Positions 1 through 7,309 of a stretch of 64,000 nucleotides of DNA are shown here, piece by piece. Under the pieces are notes generated by a model, which was not told where the DNA came from, ran no database searches, and worked only from the letters and a program-made list of their open reading frames with translations. The stretch lies in the NCBI GenBank assembly GCA_902522385.1, contig CABYVK010000005.1, forward strand, positions 1 through 64,000, given 5' to 3'. Position 1 is the stretch's first letter, and each line of letters opens with the position of its first letter. Source of the DNA: an uncultured Pelagibacteraceae bacterium (lineage in GTDB: Bacteria > Pseudomonadota > Alphaproteobacteria > Pelagibacterales > Pelagibacteraceae). A program made the position numbers and the translations under genes.

Positions 1-770
1 TTTTAAATCTTCAAATTGAAAATGAACTATATAATGATGATAAAATTAAAAGTGGAAAAGCAAACATTATTTATAATAAAATTAAAAGTAATATTACATA
101 CAATTTAAACAAAAATCTTTTTGAGTTTGATTTCTATGATAAGTTAGATAATCCAGAATTTTCATTCAATGGAAAATTTAATTTAAATCCATTTTATGCC
201 ATTTTAAAAGGAGAGTCAGAAAAGTTAAGTTTAGCTAATCTTTTTAATTCTGAATCTTTAATCGTTCAGTTATTAAAGACAGAAATTTTTAACAGTAAGA
301 ATATAGATTTTGAATTTAACCTAAATTCAAATACTATTAATAATTATTATAATTTTAAAAATATTAATATTAATTTTAAAATAAAAGAAGGTTTAATTGA
401 TATCGATAATACTACTTTTGATTGGAAGGAATCTTCTAATTTTAAAATATACAATAGTTTGATATTTATAAAAGAGGGTGAACTAATACTTGATGGTAAA
501 TTAGAAGTTAATGTAGACAACTATAATGAAATTTATAAATTTTTGCTAACTCCTAAAAATTATAGAAGTAGATTTAACAAGATTGATTTAGCTTTTTCTC
601 ATAATTTTAATCAGCAAAGCACGAAATTAAAAGATATAAAAATCGATGGTAAAATAAACACAGAATTAAATGTGTTAATAGGAAATGTAAATTTAAAAGA
701 AAATAATTTGCAAAATAAAATTTATTTTAAAAATTTATTAAATAAAGTTATTAAAGCTTATGCTGGATAA
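1..770 (+). CDS. C-terminal part of a large AsmA-like protein (5'-truncated by window edge)
   Basis: The frame read from base 3 is open without a stop to the TAA at 768-770, giving about 255 residues, so this is the 3' part of a longer gene whose start lies outside the window. An internal TTG at 459 is not a convincing start. The visible protein is rich in Asn, Lys, Ile and Phe with repeating beta-strand-like stretches and no membrane segment, as in the periplasmic C-terminal half of AsmA/DUF3971 envelope proteins. That family call rests on general resemblance only. The gene runs into fumC on the opposite strand, with the last 13 bases of both genes overlapping. It could instead be another repetitive beta-rich envelope protein. 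Confidence 0.5.
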   Translation, partial: LNLQIENELYNDDKIKSGKANIIYNKIKSNITYNLNKNLFEFDFYDKLDNPEFSFNGKFNLNPFYAILKGESEKLSLANLFNSESLIVQLLKTEIFNSKNIDFEFNLNSNTINNYYNFKNININFKIKEGLIDIDNTTFDWKESSNFKIYNSLIFIKEGELILDGKLEVNVDNYNEIYKFLLTPKNYRSRFNKIDLAFSHNFNQQSTKLKDIKIDGKINTELNVLIGNVNLKENNLQNKIYFKNLLNKVIKAYAG

Positions 771-2146
771 ATCATTTTTTTTGGATTAACAATTTTGTTA
801 TAATCTTTTTCATTAATTAATCCTGTTTTTAAAGTTTCGTCTTTTAATTTGGTATTATTCTTTAGCGCTGTTTTTGCTATTTTCGCTGCATTATCATATC
901 CAATGTGCGGTGCTAATGCTGTAACTAGCATTAAAGAATTGTCTAAATGTTCCTGTATTTTTTTTTTATTTGCTTTAATTCCTCTAACACAATACAGGGC
1001 AAAATTGTTTGTGCTATCTGCAATCAAATCAATTGATTGTAGGATATTGTGAGCTATCAATGGTTTAAAAACGTTTAATTCAAAATGTCCATGAGATCCA
1101 GCCATTGTTATTCCATTATGGTTACCTATAACTTTAACACAAACCATTGTAACAGCCTCACACTGCGTAGGATTTACTTTTCCAGGCATTATTGAAGAAC
1201 CAGGTTCATTCTCAGGTAAGATTAATTCACCATAACCTGCCCTTGGACCAGAACCTAAAAATCGAATATCATTTGATATTTTCATTAGAGCAACTGCGCA
1301 TGTATTTAATGCGCCAGAGAAATTTACAATTGAATCATGTGCAGCAAGTTCAGCAAATTTATTGGGTGCTGGTTTGAATTTGATTTTTGTAAATTTAGCA
1401 ATTTCTTTAACAATTTTTTTATCAAAATTTTTCTTTGAATTTATTCCAGTACCTACAGCTGTACCTCCTTGAGCAAGAAATAATATTTCTTTTAAAGCAT
1501 ACTCTATTCTTTCAATACTTTTTTTAATTTGAAAATGATATCCTGAGAATTCTTGTCCTAGTGAAAGCGGAGTAGCATCTTGAAGGTGTGTTCTTCCAAT
1601 TTTAACTATATTTTTAAACTCGTTAGATTTTTTTTTTAACTCTTTTTCTAATATCTTTAAACTAGGTAGCATTTTAGAAATAGTTTCTTTAGCAACAGAG
1701 ATATGCATCGCAGTTGGAAAAACATCATTTGTAGATTGAGATTTGTTTACGTGATCATTTGGATGAACAGGTTTTTTAGTACCTTTTTTTCCACCTAAGA
1801 TTTCTATAGCTCTGTTAGCTATAACCTCATTTACATTCATATTTGTTTGTGTACCAGAACCTGTTTGCCAAACTTTTAAAGGAAAGTTTTCATCTAATTT
1901 ACCTTTAATTACCTCATCTGACGCTTTGATTATTGCTTTAGAAATTCTACCATCAATTAATTTATCTTTAGCATGCACTATAGCAGCAGATCTTTTAATG
2001 ATAGCTATCGATTTAATGATTGAAATATTTACTAAAATTTTTCCAATATTAAAAAATTTATTAGATCTTTGAGTAGATGCTCCCCAATACTTATCATTTG
2101 GGACATTTATATTTCCAATACTGTCAAATTCTTTTCTTAATTTCAT
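758..2146 (-). CDS. fumC: Class II fumarate hydratase
   Basis: This enzyme interconverts fumarate and malate in the TCA cycle. The 462-residue length is normal for the iron-free, heat-stable class II family. The fumarase/aspartase signature GSSIMPGKVNP lies at residues 316-326 and carries the catalytic serine of the SS loop. The substrate-binding GSGTQTNMNVNE segment is at about 96-107, the HPNDHVNKSQSTND segment at 128-141 and the conserved THLQDA at 186-191. The ATG start is divergent from the MazG-like gene across a 66-base spacer, which must hold both promoters. The 3' end overlaps the end of the AsmA-like gene. Nothing suggests a defect. Confidence 0.97.
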   Translation of the reverse strand: MKLRKEFDSIGNINVPNDKYWGASTQRSNKFFNIGKILVNISIIKSIAIIKRSAAIVHAKDKLIDGRISKAIIKASDEVIKGKLDENFPLKVWQTGSGTQTNMNVNEVIANRAIEILGGKKGTKKPVHPNDHVNKSQSTNDVFPTAMHISVAKETISKMLPSLKILEKELKKKSNEFKNIVKIGRTHLQDATPLSLGQEFSGYHFQIKKSIERIEYALKEILFLAQGGTAVGTGINSKKNFDKKIVKEIAKFTKIKFKPAPNKFAELAAHDSIVNFSGALNTCAVALMKISNDIRFLGSGPRAGYGELILPENEPGSSIMPGKVNPTQCEAVTMVCVKVIGNHNGITMAGSHGHFELNVFKPLIAHNILQSIDLIADSTNNFALYCVRGIKANKKKIQEHLDNSLMLVTALAPHIGYDNAAKIAKTALKNNTKLKDETLKTGLINEKDYNKIVNPKKMIYPA

Positions 2147-2212
2147 TGATAATTTTTAAGTAACAAATAATTATTAACATACAATAAATTTTTAAAAACA
2201 TACAGGAGCATT

Positions 2213-2584
2213 ATGTCGAATTTTAGCAAAGTAGGCACTTTCATGAAAACTTTTGGTCAGGAGGTTAAAACTAAACCTTCATTTAGCACTGATAAAATAA
2301 ATAAATTAAGGTTAGATTTAATTAAAGAAGAATTAGAAGAGCTAAAAGAAGCGATGAATAATAAGGATTTATTGGAAGTAGCTGATGCACTAACAGACAT
2401 ATTATATGTAACTTATGGAGCTGGGCACGCTTTTGGAATTGATTTGGATAAATGTTTTGATGAGGTCCAAAACTCAAATATGAGCAAGTTAGATGAAAAT
2501 GGAAAACCAATTTATAATGAGTCTGGAAAAGTTATGAAAGGTCCTAACTACTTTAAACCAGACTTATCTAAGTTTGTGAATTAA
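2213..2584 (+). CDS. MazG-like nucleotide pyrophosphohydrolase
   Basis: This is a 123-residue all-alpha protein. An EELEELKEA segment at about residues 38-46 followed by an EVADALTDILY segment at about 55-65 forms the EExxE plus ExxD metal-binding pattern of the MazG/HisE/dUTPase-like all-alpha NTP pyrophosphatase superfamily. Known members hydrolyse NTPs, phosphoribosyl-ATP or modified dNTPs; the substrate cannot be read from the sequence. The ATG is preceded by ACAGGAGC, a good ribosome-binding site. The gene is divergent from fumC and its last four bases overlap the end of nadC. It is not an obvious hisE, because no other histidine gene is nearby. Confidence 0.8.
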   Translation: MSNFSKVGTFMKTFGQEVKTKPSFSTDKINKLRLDLIKEELEELKEAMNNKDLLEVADALTDILYVTYGAGHAFGIDLDKCFDEVQNSNMSKLDENGKPIYNESGKVMKGPNYFKPDLSKFVN

Positions 2585-3414
2585 ATCTCTAATTTAAAAT
2601 CAACAGCAGGAGCACTGTGAGTTATACAACCAACAGAAATTCTATTAACCCCAGTAGATGCAATAGCTTTAACAGATTTTAAAGAAACGTTACCTGAAGC
2701 CTCGGTTTCATAATATTTTTTTGCAATTTTTACACTTTCTCTTAAATTTTTAATATTCATATTATCTAAGAGCACCCTGTTAAATTTTAGGCCTAAAATT
2801 GATCTAAGTTGCTTGATTGTATCAACTTCAACAGTAATTTTTTTTCCTTTTCTATTTTTAATAGCTTTTAAAACCAAACTCTTTAAATCTGAACTAGCAA
2901 TATGGTTATCTTTAATTAAATATTCATCGCTTAAATTAAATCTATGATTAGTGCCACCTCCTAATTTAACAGCATATTTTTGGATAACTCTTAAATTAGG
3001 AATTGTTTTTCTTGTGCAACAAATTTTAGTTTTTTTTCCTGCTAATTTAACAAATTCATTTGTTTTAGTAGCTATTCCAGAAATATGAGACAAAAAATTT
3101 AAAGCTACCCTTTCAGCAATTAGAATATTTTTCGCATTGCCTTTAATCAAAGCTATTAAATTTCCTTTTTTAACTCTAGAACCATCTTTTTTTTTAATAA
3201 TAAATTTTATTTTATTATCAATTAACGAAAAGGCTTCTTTAGCAAATAATAACCCCCCAACAATTGCACTTTGATTTGAAATTAATTTAACTGTCAAGAC
3301 CTTATCATTATTAATTAAACCTGAAGTGATATCTCCTAAAGGATAAAGATCCTCATTCAATGCTAGCTTAACTGTACTTTTGATAAATTCTTTGCTTAGT
3401 TTTATTTTTGACAC
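2581..3414 (-). CDS. nadC: Nicotinate-nucleotide pyrophosphorylase (carboxylating)
   Basis: NadC converts quinolinate and PRPP to nicotinate mononucleotide, the step after NadA in de novo NAD synthesis. The 277-residue protein has the family features EDLYPLGDIT near the N-terminus (about 16-25), ERVALNFLSHISGIATKT at about 101-118, the basic CTRKTIPNLR substrate loop at about 133-142, and the C-terminal EASGNVSLKSVKAIASTGV segment. Start is GTG at 3414, only four bases after the nadA stop, so nadA-nadC is one transcript. The other de novo gene, nadB or an aspartate dehydrogenase, is not in this window. Confidence 0.95.
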   Translation of the reverse strand: MSKIKLSKEFIKSTVKLALNEDLYPLGDITSGLINNDKVLTVKLISNQSAIVGGLLFAKEAFSLIDNKIKFIIKKKDGSRVKKGNLIALIKGNAKNILIAERVALNFLSHISGIATKTNEFVKLAGKKTKICCTRKTIPNLRVIQKYAVKLGGGTNHRFNLSDEYLIKDNHIASSDLKSLVLKAIKNRKGKKITVEVDTIKQLRSILGLKFNRVLLDNMNIKNLRESVKIAKKYYETEASGNVSLKSVKAIASTGVNRISVGCITHSAPAVDFKLEI

Positions 3415-3418
3415 TTAT

Positions 3419-4408
3419 CTATCTGCCAATAGCTGCCATTCTCTCTACAGATATTCTGGCTTTATCAATCGTTTCTTTATCCATGATAATTTCACCAGTC
3501 TCATTTTCTAAACAATCTAATATCTTTGGAAGTGTAATTTTTTTCATGTGAGGGCACATATTACATGGTTTAACAAAGTCTACATTTGGATTTTCTATTT
3601 GGATATTGTCACTCATTGAGCATTCAGTAACCATCATTACTTTTTTTGGTTGATTATCTTTTACATATTTGATCATTCCAGATGTTGATCCAGCGAAATC
3701 ACTAGCTTCAATAACATCTGGAGGACATTCTGGGTGTGCAATAATTTTAATTCCTGGATTATTTTTTCTTATATCTTCTATTTCCTTTTTATTAAATTGA
3801 TCATGAACAATACAAATTCCTTTCCAAGAAATAATTTCAACGTCAGTTTGAGAAGCAACATATTTAGCTAAATAATCATCAGGTAAAAATATTACTCTTT
3901 TTACTCCAAGTGATTTAACTATTTTAACTGCGTTCGCAGATGTACAACAAACATCTGTTTCAGCCTTAACTTCTGCAGACGTATTAACATAAGATACAAC
4001 TGGGACGCCTGGGTATTTTTCTTTTAATAGTCTAACATCTTTACCTGTAATAGATGAGGACAAAGAACAGCCAGCATCCATATCAGGAAGAATAACTTTT
4101 TTATTTGGGCTCATTAATTTTGCAGTTTCTGCCATGAAATGTACACCAGCCATTAAAATAATATCAGCTGAAGTTTTTGAGGCTTCAATTGCTAATGCAA
4201 GTGAGTCAGCAGAAAAATCTGCAACACCATGATAAATTTCTGGTGTTTGATAGTTGTGAGCAAGAATTACAGCATTTTTTTCTTTTTTTATTTTATTAAT
4301 TTTATGAATATAGGGAGCATGCACTGACCATTCAATTTCAGGCATAACCTTAGAAATTTTTTGATAAATAGCATCTGTTGCTTTACGCACTTCTTGTGTA
4401 AATTCCAT
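3419..4408 (-). CDS. nadA: Quinolinate synthase A
   Basis: NadA condenses iminoaspartate with dihydroxyacetone phosphate to quinolinate and needs a [4Fe-4S] cluster. The three expected cluster cysteines are visible at about residues 114 (GCSLSSS), 199 (GICIVHDQF) and 285 (CNMCPHMKK), numbered from the ATG at 4408, giving 329 residues. A TTG at 4423 would add five residues and is less likely. AHNYQTPEIYHGVADF near the N-terminus and HPECPPDV in the middle are also family motifs. The gene is first in the nadA-nadC pair and is divergent from tRNA-Leu, with its start close to the tRNA promoter. Confidence 0.95.
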   Translation of the reverse strand: MEFTQEVRKATDAIYQKISKVMPEIEWSVHAPYIHKINKIKKEKNAVILAHNYQTPEIYHGVADFSADSLALAIEASKTSADIILMAGVHFMAETAKLMSPNKKVILPDMDAGCSLSSSITGKDVRLLKEKYPGVPVVSYVNTSAEVKAETDVCCTSANAVKIVKSLGVKRVIFLPDDYLAKYVASQTDVEIISWKGICIVHDQFNKKEIEDIRKNNPGIKIIAHPECPPDVIEASDFAGSTSGMIKYVKDNQPKKVMMVTECSMSDNIQIENPNVDFVKPCNMCPHMKKITLPKILDCLENETGEIIMDKETIDKARISVERMAAIGR

Positions 4409-4424
4409 GTGGATTTTTACCAAT

Positions 4425-4453
4425 TTGAAACATGATTGTCATTCATTTATTAT
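4425..4453 (+). promoter_or_regulatory. Sigma-70-type promoter of tRNA-Leu
   Basis: TTGAAA at 4425-4430 and TATTAT at 4448-4453 are separated by exactly 17 bases. Each hexamer differs from consensus at one position. Transcription would begin around 4460, a few bases before the mature tRNA 5' end at 4464. The spacing and position fit, but the assignment is by inspection only. Confidence 0.6.
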
Positions 4454-4463
4454 GGGACATTTC

Positions 4464-4549
4464 GCGGTCGTGCTGAAATTGGTAGACAGGCACGGTTGAG
4501 GGCCGTGTGGACCTAGTCCATGAGAGTTCGAGTCTCTCCGACCGCACCA
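4464..4549 (+). tRNA. tRNA-Leu (anticodon GAG)
   Basis: The acceptor arms GCGGTCG and CGACCGC pair perfectly, followed by A and an encoded CCA at 4547-4549. The anticodon stem CACGG/CCGTG encloses the loop TTGAGGG, giving anticodon GAG, which reads CUU and CUC. The AAATTGGTAGAC D-loop segment, a long class II variable arm (TGGACC/AGTCCA-like) and the GTTCGAGTC T-loop all fit a leucine tRNA of 86 bases. Confidence 0.97.
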
Positions 4550-4575
4550 AAGTGAATTTTACAGAGGAGTTTTTG

Positions 4576-4737
4576 ATGGATAAATTGCTTTCAGTAATAT
4601 TTATGATTGGGGTTTTACTTTTAGTTTTACCAAGTTTTTTACAATCAAATTCTCAATTAAAGCAATTTCTTAAAAATCTCAGTATATGGATTATTGTAGT
4701 TTTTATTATTTTAATGATTGTTTATTTATTTAAATGA
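4576..4737 (+). CDS. Small two-segment membrane protein
   Basis: This 53-residue protein starts at the ATG at 4576, preceded by AGAGGAG at 4563-4569 with a six-base gap, a much better start than the upstream ATG that would lie inside the tRNA. Two hydrophobic stretches (about residues 3-19 and 31-51) flank a short polar loop containing QSNSQLKQ. It begins 26 bases after tRNA-Leu and may be cotranscribed with it. It faces ygfZ tail to tail. I do not recognise a family. The strong ribosome-binding site and clean hydrophobic pattern argue that it is real. Confidence 0.65.
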   Translation: MDKLLSVIFMIGVLLLVLPSFLQSNSQLKQFLKNLSIWIIVVFIILMIVYLFK

Positions 4738-4742
4738 GAAAA

Positions 4743-5633
4743 TTAGTTCTTTATCCAATCAGGTTTATTGATATTTATTGAAGCTTCTTTAGTTTTAAAA
4801 TTTCCTTTTTCATTAAAGTTTTCGTTTAAGTATTTTATTAAAGCAAAAGGGTAGTCACTTTCAATTAAAACCTTACCTATTTCAATTTCATTATTATAAA
4901 TACTTTCACCTTCGTGCAGTTTTCCATTAATTACATTTATTGGAAACAATCTTTTTGAAAGCTTGTTCTTTAATTTAATTCGTGCTGTATTTTCTTGGCC
5001 AACATAACAGCCTTTTTTGAAATCAATTCCATTTAGTTCTTCAAAATTACATTCAATACCAAACAATTTATCTTTTAATTTATTTAAATCTTTTGGAACT
5101 ATTCCGAGACTATGACTTAATGAATAATATTCTTTAAGATTAGCATCATGAAGATCTAGTTTTTTTAAAGATAAATAAAGTTTTTCTAAATTAATAATTA
5201 ATCTCGCACCCAAATCCTTTTTTCTTGGATCTAAAAATATTGGATCTTCTCTATATTTAATTGTGCATCCAGGTTGATCTTTTGCTCCATCAAAAGTTAA
5301 GAATTTTTCATGAGAAAATGCTGCAACAACAAATTCATTACTTAAATTGAGAATTTCAACTTTTGATCTAAGTTTATACAAGGATAATTGTTTAAATAAC
5401 TCCTCTGCCTGAGGTTTTTCACAATCCAAAATATATCCAGACTTATGTTTTACGATTATAAATTCATATAAAAATTTACCTTGGGGTGTAAGTAAAGAAC
5501 TAAAACAACTATTTACATCGCTTACTTTGTTAATATCATTACTGATAAGATTTTGAAGAAACTCTTTTGCATCTTCTCCATGAATATAAAGAATTGCTCT
5601 GTCATCTAAAATATAAACGTTTTTTATATTCAT
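4743..5633 (-). CDS. ygfZ: YgfZ/GcvT-type folate-binding protein (tRNA modification / Fe-S maintenance)
   Basis: This is a 296-residue member of the aminomethyltransferase-fold family that lacks glycine cleavage activity. The diagnostic KGCYVGQE motif is at about residues 207-214, with the conserved cysteine at 209. In well-studied bacteria YgfZ uses a folate to help repair or assemble certain Fe-S enzymes, including the tRNA methylthiotransferase MiaB. It differs clearly from the true GcvT at 47.5 kb, which lacks this motif. It is divergent from the amidohydrolase gene at 5677, with a short spacer between them. Confidence 0.9.
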   Translation of the reverse strand: MNIKNVYILDDRAILYIHGEDAKEFLQNLISNDINKVSDVNSCFSSLLTPQGKFLYEFIIVKHKSGYILDCEKPQAEELFKQLSLYKLRSKVEILNLSNEFVVAAFSHEKFLTFDGAKDQPGCTIKYREDPIFLDPRKKDLGARLIINLEKLYLSLKKLDLHDANLKEYYSLSHSLGIVPKDLNKLKDKLFGIECNFEELNGIDFKKGCYVGQENTARIKLKNKLSKRLFPINVINGKLHEGESIYNNEIEIGKVLIESDYPFALIKYLNENFNEKGNFKTKEASININKPDWIKN

Positions 5634-5676
5634 AATTGATTATTTATAGATTGTAATATAATAACAATTTCTCAAA

Positions 5677-6984
5677 ATGTTAGATCTTATAATTAAAAAT
5701 GGAAAATGTTACATCGATGGTGAATTAAAAGATGTTGATGTTGCTATAAAAGATGGAAAAATTCAGCAGATTGGACAAATTTCAGAAGAAGCAAAAGAGA
5801 CAATCGATGCAGAAGCTCATACTGTATTACCTGGTTGTATAGATACCCAAACACATTTTAGAGAACCAGGATCAACGGATACTGAGGATCTTCACACAGG
5901 CAGTAGAGCAGCAATAGCAGGAGGTATTACAAGTGTATTCGAAATGCCCAATACAAATCCACCAACTTCTAACATGAAGGAATTTCAAAAAAAATTAGAT
6001 CTCGCTAAAAATAGAATGTATTGCAATTATGCTTTTTATTTTGGAGCAACGGCAGACAATGCGGATGATTTAGCAAGTCTAGAGGGTTTAGAAGGTTGTT
6101 GTGGTATTAAACTTTTTGCAGGATCTTCAACGGGTAATTTATTAGTTGCTGAGGAAGATGATATAGATAAGGTTTTTCAAAATGCTTCAAAAGTAGTAGC
6201 GGTTCACTCTGAGGATGAGTCAATTTTAAAAGTGAACAAGAAGTTAATAAAAGAGGGTGATGTTCATACACATCCAGTATGGAGAAGTGCAGAATGTGCA
6301 ATAGCATCTACTAGAAGAATTGTTCGAATTGCAGAAAAGCATAATAAAAAAGCTCATGTACTTCATATTACAACAAAAGAAGAAATTGATTTTCTTTCAC
6401 AACACAAAGGAAACATTACATTTGAGATTACTCCCCAGCATTTAACCCTTTATGCTCCAGATTGTTATGACAAGCTAGGGACTTATGCACAGATGAATCC
6501 ACCTTTAAGAGATAAATCTCATTATGATAGATTGTGGTATGGGGTAAGAAATAATTTCAATGATACTATCGGGTCAGATCATGCTCCTCATTTGAAGGAA
6601 AATAAAGACAAGATATATCCAGACACACCTTCAGGAATGCCAGGAGTTCAAACTTTAATGCCTGTTATGTTAAATCATATTAATGATGGAAAATTATCTC
6701 TAAATCAATTAATGAATTTTGTTTGTGAAAATCCAGTTAAGATTTTTGGAATTAAAAATAAAGGATTTATTAAAGAAGGTTATGATGCTGACTTTACAAT
6801 TGTAGATATGAACAAAATTATTGAGATTAAAAATGAAAATATTGAAAGCAAATGTAAGTGGTCACCGTTTAATGGCTTTAAATTTAAAGGAACACCAACA
6901 CACACAATTATAGCAGGAAAAATCAAAATGCAGGAAGGAAAAATTTTAGGTGATCCTGACGGAATTCCTTTACAGTTTAGCTAA
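5677..6984 (+). CDS. pyrC: Dihydroorotase-like amidohydrolase (type I)
   Basis: This is a 435-residue TIM-barrel amidohydrolase. Visible active-site elements are the first metal motif DTQTHFREPG at 56-65, the lysine to be carboxylated at K145 (GIKLFAGSSTG), H177 (VHSEDE), H230 (VLHITT) and the catalytic aspartate D301 (GSDHAPH). Dihydroorotase closes carbamoyl-aspartate to dihydroorotate in pyrimidine synthesis. In the first motif the usual DxHxH reads DxQxH, so one metal-binding histidine is glutamine at position 58. Other pyrimidine genes are not adjacent. Dihydroorotase is the best call, but a related cyclic amidase such as allantoinase cannot be excluded. Its end overlaps the SMR gene by eight bases. 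Confidence 0.8.
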   Translation: MLDLIIKNGKCYIDGELKDVDVAIKDGKIQQIGQISEEAKETIDAEAHTVLPGCIDTQTHFREPGSTDTEDLHTGSRAAIAGGITSVFEMPNTNPPTSNMKEFQKKLDLAKNRMYCNYAFYFGATADNADDLASLEGLEGCCGIKLFAGSSTGNLLVAEEDDIDKVFQNASKVVAVHSEDESILKVNKKLIKEGDVHTHPVWRSAECAIASTRRIVRIAEKHNKKAHVLHITTKEEIDFLSQHKGNITFEITPQHLTLYAPDCYDKLGTYAQMNPPLRDKSHYDRLWYGVRNNFNDTIGSDHAPHLKENKDKIYPDTPSGMPGVQTLMPVMLNHINDGKLSLNQLMNFVCENPVKIFGIKNKGFIKEGYDADFTIVDMNKIIEIKNENIESKCKWSPFNGFKFKGTPTHTIIAGKIKMQEGKILGDPDGIPLQFS

Positions 6985-7309
6985 GCTTACCAGTAAAACT
7001 ATTTACAAGTATGACACCGATCACAATTAAGAATAATCCAAGTATTGCTTGCCAAGCTAAAGTTTGTTTAAAGAATATATACCCAAGGATTGCTATTGTA
7101 AAAATTCCTAATCCACTCCATGTTGCATATACAATTGCTATTGGAAGTTTGTTAACTACAAAAGTTAATAGATAAAAAGCTGTTAGATAAAAAGCAGATA
7201 GGGCAACTGTTGGTATAAGTTTTGTAAAGTTTTGTGACACAGGAAGCAACATTGTTCCTGCAACTTCACAAAAAATTGCTGCTATTAAAAAAATATAAGT
7301 TTTAACCAT
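6977..7309 (-). CDS. SMR-family small multidrug/guanidinium exporter
   Basis: This is a 110-residue inner-membrane protein with four hydrophobic segments. The family glutamate sits in the first helix (IFCEVAGTMLL, about residue 15), and the typical YATWSGLGIF segment at about 81-90 lies in the third helix with GVILVN in the fourth. SMR proteins work as dimers that exchange protons for cationic compounds; members divide into quaternary-amine exporters and guanidinium exporters, which cannot be separated here. The gene starts inside the end of prpE (eight-base overlap), so the two are translationally coupled. The 3' end overlaps the amidohydrolase gene on the other strand. Confidence 0.88.
   Translation of the reverse strand: MVKTYIFLIAAIFCEVAGTMLLPVSQNFTKLIPTVALSAFYLTAFYLLTFVVNKLPIAIVYATWSGLGIFTIAILGYIFFKQTLAWQAILGLFLIVIGVILVNSFTGKLS

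Noticed and set aside
2581-4408. Missing nadB as evidence of a broken NAD pathway
   Set aside because: The gene for the preceding step, nadB or an aspartate dehydrogenase, can lie elsewhere; the window cannot show its absence from the genome.
4464-4549. tRNA-Leu as an integration site for a mobile element
   Set aside because: No repeated 3' end of the tRNA, integrase or island-like gene lies near it; flanking genes are ordinary housekeeping genes.
4507-4575. Upstream start for the small membrane protein inside tRNA-Leu
   Set aside because: The tRNA is complete here, and the ATG at 4576 has a strong ribosome-binding site, so the longer form is an artefact.
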